Positions 32,143 to 33,827 of a stretch of DNA of 33,827 bases are shown one piece after another. The notes beneath the pieces were generated by a model that was given only the letters and a program-made list of their open reading frames with translations, did not search any database and had not been told where the DNA came from. The DNA is taken from positions 1 to 33,827 of the forward strand of contig CBDUZZ010000052.1 in NCBI GenBank assembly GCA_965371855.1, given 5' to 3'. Source of the stretch: JAADEM01 sp965371855. GTDB taxonomy: Bacteria > Bacteroidota > Bacteroidia > Bacteroidales > Marinilabiliaceae. Position 1 is the first letter of the stretch; the number at the start of each line of letters is the position of its first letter. The position numbers were made by a program, and so were the translations under genes.

Positions 32143-32225
32143 GTTTGACGAGAAACAGCAAAAATCTCTGTGCCTTTGTGACTCCGTGTTAGTCAAACCC
32201 TCAGCTGGTGCGCGATTGCATCGCG
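32143..32225. repeat. Intergenic element with GTTTGAC/GTCAAAC ends and a CGCGAT hairpin
   Basis: GTTTGAC (32143-32149) and GTCAAAC (32192-32198) are perfect 7-bp inverted repeats around CTCTGTGCCTTTGTGACTCC-type sequence, itself an imperfect repeat of a CT(C/T)GTG word. Just after it CGCGAT-TGC-ATCGCG (32211-32225) is a small GC-rich hairpin that stands out in AT-rich DNA. No ORF. It may be a short non-coding mobile or REP-like element. Confidence 0.45.
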
Positions 32226-32257
32226 TTACTTTACCGTAAGCAGACAACTAAAGATTC

Positions 32258-32286
32258 TTAAAACTCACACGATACAATTGTGTGAG
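32258..32286 (-). terminator. Intrinsic terminator after the saccharopine dehydrogenase-like gene
   Basis: On the minus strand CTCACACAAT (32286-32277) pairs with ATCGTGTGAG (32273-32264), a 10-bp stem with one G-U pair and a 3-nt loop, followed by a TTTT stretch and more T-rich sequence. It begins 16 nt after the stop codon. Confidence 0.75.
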
Positions 32287-32301
32287 AGCTAAGGGGTTCT
32301 T

Positions 32302-33654
32302 TTATCGCAACACCTTACCATTACTCTTGATAGTCTCATTAAACGAAATACCATACTCTTTCAACTCTTTCAGCACAGGTTCATAAATCTCTTTTGATGT
32401 AGGAATCTGCAAACCTGTTTGCTTCAATTTTCCTGTTAGGTATAATTTAACAGCAATTGCTAACGGTAAGCCTACGGTTTTCGACATGGCTGTATCAGTT
32501 CTGCTTTGCCCCTCCACTACAAGTGATGATGTCAGTTCTGTAGTTTTCTTCTTTCCTTTTTCCCGGTAGATAAACTTATGCCACATAACTATCATATCCC
32601 TGTCGTCAGGTTTAAGTTGCCATTTTTTAGCAAGTATATGTTGCAGTGCTTGTGCAGGAGTTGCTTTTTTCAAACCTAACTTAGTATCATCGAAAAGCCC
32701 CAACCAATCCAGTTTTTCAATTATATCTGAATCCAGATCGATATGCATGTAGTAAAATAGTTTTGTACGTACCGAATCAGACGAGTGATAATAGAGGAAT
32801 GAATTCACAAACTCACAGTATGTCATATTCTCAGTATCTTCCATATAGTATGAGTCATCAGTCATGCCGAGTTGTACAAACACATTCCAGGCACGGCAAA
32901 AACCCGGTCGGCGGAGGGTTCCACGATAAACAGTTGAGACATCTTCAAGATGATACTGTTTGATATACTTTAGCGAATCGCGATTAGCATATCCTTCAAA
33001 CTTACCATAACCTTCAATGTCAATTATCTCGGTACGTCTGAACAGACGATTATAAGGGATATACTTATGTTTTCCTTCCTGGATAAATTTAGCCTGTTCC
33101 CCCTGCCCTGCAACCACAACATTACGTGGATTCCAGGTAAATTTATAATGCCACGGGTTATCATCCGACTCAGGAGCAACCAATCCGCCGGTAAACGATT
33201 CAAAATCTAACAGTCTATCTCCTTTAGATTTAATACGGTCGATAATACTCATTGCCGACATATGATCAATGCCCGGATCCAAACCAATTTCATTTAGGAA
33301 CAGTAGCCCCTTTTTCTCTATCTCATCAGCAAACTCCCTCATTTCGTCCGCCTCATAAGAAGCAGTAAAAAGAGATTTGCCAAATTTCAAACATGTGCGT
33401 ACCACTTCAATATGAAACCGTGCAGGCATGAGTGATACAACAACATCAGTATCGCTAACCAGCCTCTCTCTTTTTTCAATATTAAAAAGATCAAACTGAA
33501 CTACTGTGGTTTCTTTTGATACCTCATGTTTTATGATACTAACATTCTTATCAGCCACCGTTATCTTCCAATTATACTTTGCCGAATGCCCTTCAAGGTA
33601 TTTTATTAAATGTACTGCCGACATCCCGGCTCCTATAATCAATATTTTTTTCAT
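32302..33654 (-). CDS. Saccharopine dehydrogenase-family oxidoreductase
   Basis: 450 aa, NAD(P)-dependent enzyme of the Lys9/saccharopine reductase type, which in characterised members interconverts saccharopine and an aldehyde (glutamate plus aminoadipate semialdehyde) in lysine metabolism. The Rossmann domain starts with KKILIIGAGMSAVHLIKYL (GxGxSA-type loop at 8-13), has the acidic residue of strand 2 in ITVADKN (D35) and VVVSLMPARFH (71-81). The signature NEIGLDPGIDHMSA (121-134) marks the start of the catalytic C-terminal domain, followed by SFTGGLVAPESDDNPWHYKF. Typical length. No pathway genes adjoin it, so lysine degradation is the likely but unproven role. The next 110 bp to the window end hold no gene. 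Confidence 0.9.
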   Translation of the reverse strand: MKKILIIGAGMSAVHLIKYLEGHSAKYNWKITVADKNVSIIKHEVSKETTVVQFDLFNIEKRERLVSDTDVVVSLMPARFHIEVVRTCLKFGKSLFTASYEADEMREFADEIEKKGLLFLNEIGLDPGIDHMSAMSIIDRIKSKGDRLLDFESFTGGLVAPESDDNPWHYKFTWNPRNVVVAGQGEQAKFIQEGKHKYIPYNRLFRRTEIIDIEGYGKFEGYANRDSLKYIKQYHLEDVSTVYRGTLRRPGFCRAWNVFVQLGMTDDSYYMEDTENMTYCEFVNSFLYYHSSDSVRTKLFYYMHIDLDSDIIEKLDWLGLFDDTKLGLKKATPAQALQHILAKKWQLKPDDRDMIVMWHKFIYREKGKKKTTELTSSLVVEGQSRTDTAMSKTVGLPLAIAVKLYLTGKLKQTGLQIPTSKEIYEPVLKELKEYGISFNETIKSNGKVLR

Positions 33655-33766
33655 CTGTTTATAATTTACGAAATGATTATCACAAAGTCATCCGCCACAG
33701 CGGACAGGCGTAGACACATTGTGTTTTTTTATTCATGTCTGTCAATAATCCATTTTACCTTAATGC

Positions 33767-33827
33767 CTTATACCTTATACCTTATACCTTATACCTTATA
33801 CCTTATACCTTATACCTTATACCTTAT
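33767..33827. repeat. 7-bp tandem repeat CTTATAC at window edge
   Basis: Eight perfect CTTATAC units plus a partial ninth, running off the window end. It lies upstream of the minus-strand saccharopine dehydrogenase-like gene, about 110 bp from its start codon, so copy number changes could affect that gene's promoter region. True array length unknown. Confidence 0.95.

Noticed and set aside
33680..33715. Hairpin CCGCC-ACA-GCGG upstream of the saccharopine dehydrogenase-like gene
   Set aside because: The stem is only about 4 bp and has no T-run or recognisable motif. Not enough to call a regulatory site.

Overview
The window looks like a stretch of a Bacteroidota chromosome, probably Bacteroidales/Marinilabiliales-like, although the sequence does not fix the genus. 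The signs are AT-rich DNA, almost no Shine-Dalgarno sequences, TAnnTTTG (Bacteroidota -7 type) boxes ahead of many genes, a protein with a type IX secretion (T9SS) sorting domain, an S46 dipeptidyl peptidase, a CarboxypepD_reg-like envelope protein and a Bacteroidota-style Wza/Wzc pair. No rRNA, tRNA, CRISPR array, transposase or phage gene was seen. Both ends of the window are short tandem repeats (14-bp unit at 1-69, 7-bp unit at 33767-33827).

Layout. 101-3334 (-): Wza-like export lipoprotein and Wzc-like tyrosine autokinase, the capsule/exopolysaccharide export pair. 3599-4711 (+): a WecA/TagO-type polyprenyl-phosphate glycosyl-1-phosphate transferase divergent from them. 4716-6050 (-): a dihydropyrimidinase/hydantoinase-fold protein in which the metal-binding histidines are replaced, so probably a pseudoenzyme. 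6240-12001 (+): a three-gene RND efflux system (adaptor, permease, TolC-like channel). 12225-13595 (+): a nitrilase-family hydrolase and a small secreted protein with a duplicated EPWM motif. 13685-18330: DUF2520/Rossmann protein, KdsC-like phosphatase, UbiA-family prenyltransferase and Maf, with a T9SS cargo gene on the opposite strand between the last two. 18411-20579 (+): S46 peptidase with the Arg that marks Asp/Glu-specific DPP11. 20580-20912: a gene-free stretch holding a decayed four-helix-bundle (S23/IVP-like) gene fragment, degenerate repeats, a promoter-like box and an inverted repeat.

20913-27599 (+) is the most striking gene: a single cytoplasmic polypeptide of 2228 residues with a PLP-dependent aminotransferase-fold domain in its first half and an HPr kinase/phosphorylase-like (HprK/PEPCK-fold) P-loop domain near its C-terminus, joined and flanked by long regions I do not recognise. 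It has its own upstream box, a palindromic leader and a strong terminator, so it looks like a single-gene transcription unit. This is the best candidate for an undescribed system.

27854-30579 (+): a DUF4136 lipoprotein, an outer-membrane beta-barrel protein and a CarboxypepD_reg-like exported protein. 30753-33654 (-): a MATE exporter and a saccharopine dehydrogenase-family enzyme. Much of the window serves the cell envelope (polysaccharide export, lipid-linked sugar synthesis, KDO, efflux, outer-membrane proteins). Intergenic spaces are unusually rich in short, locally duplicated word-like repeats.
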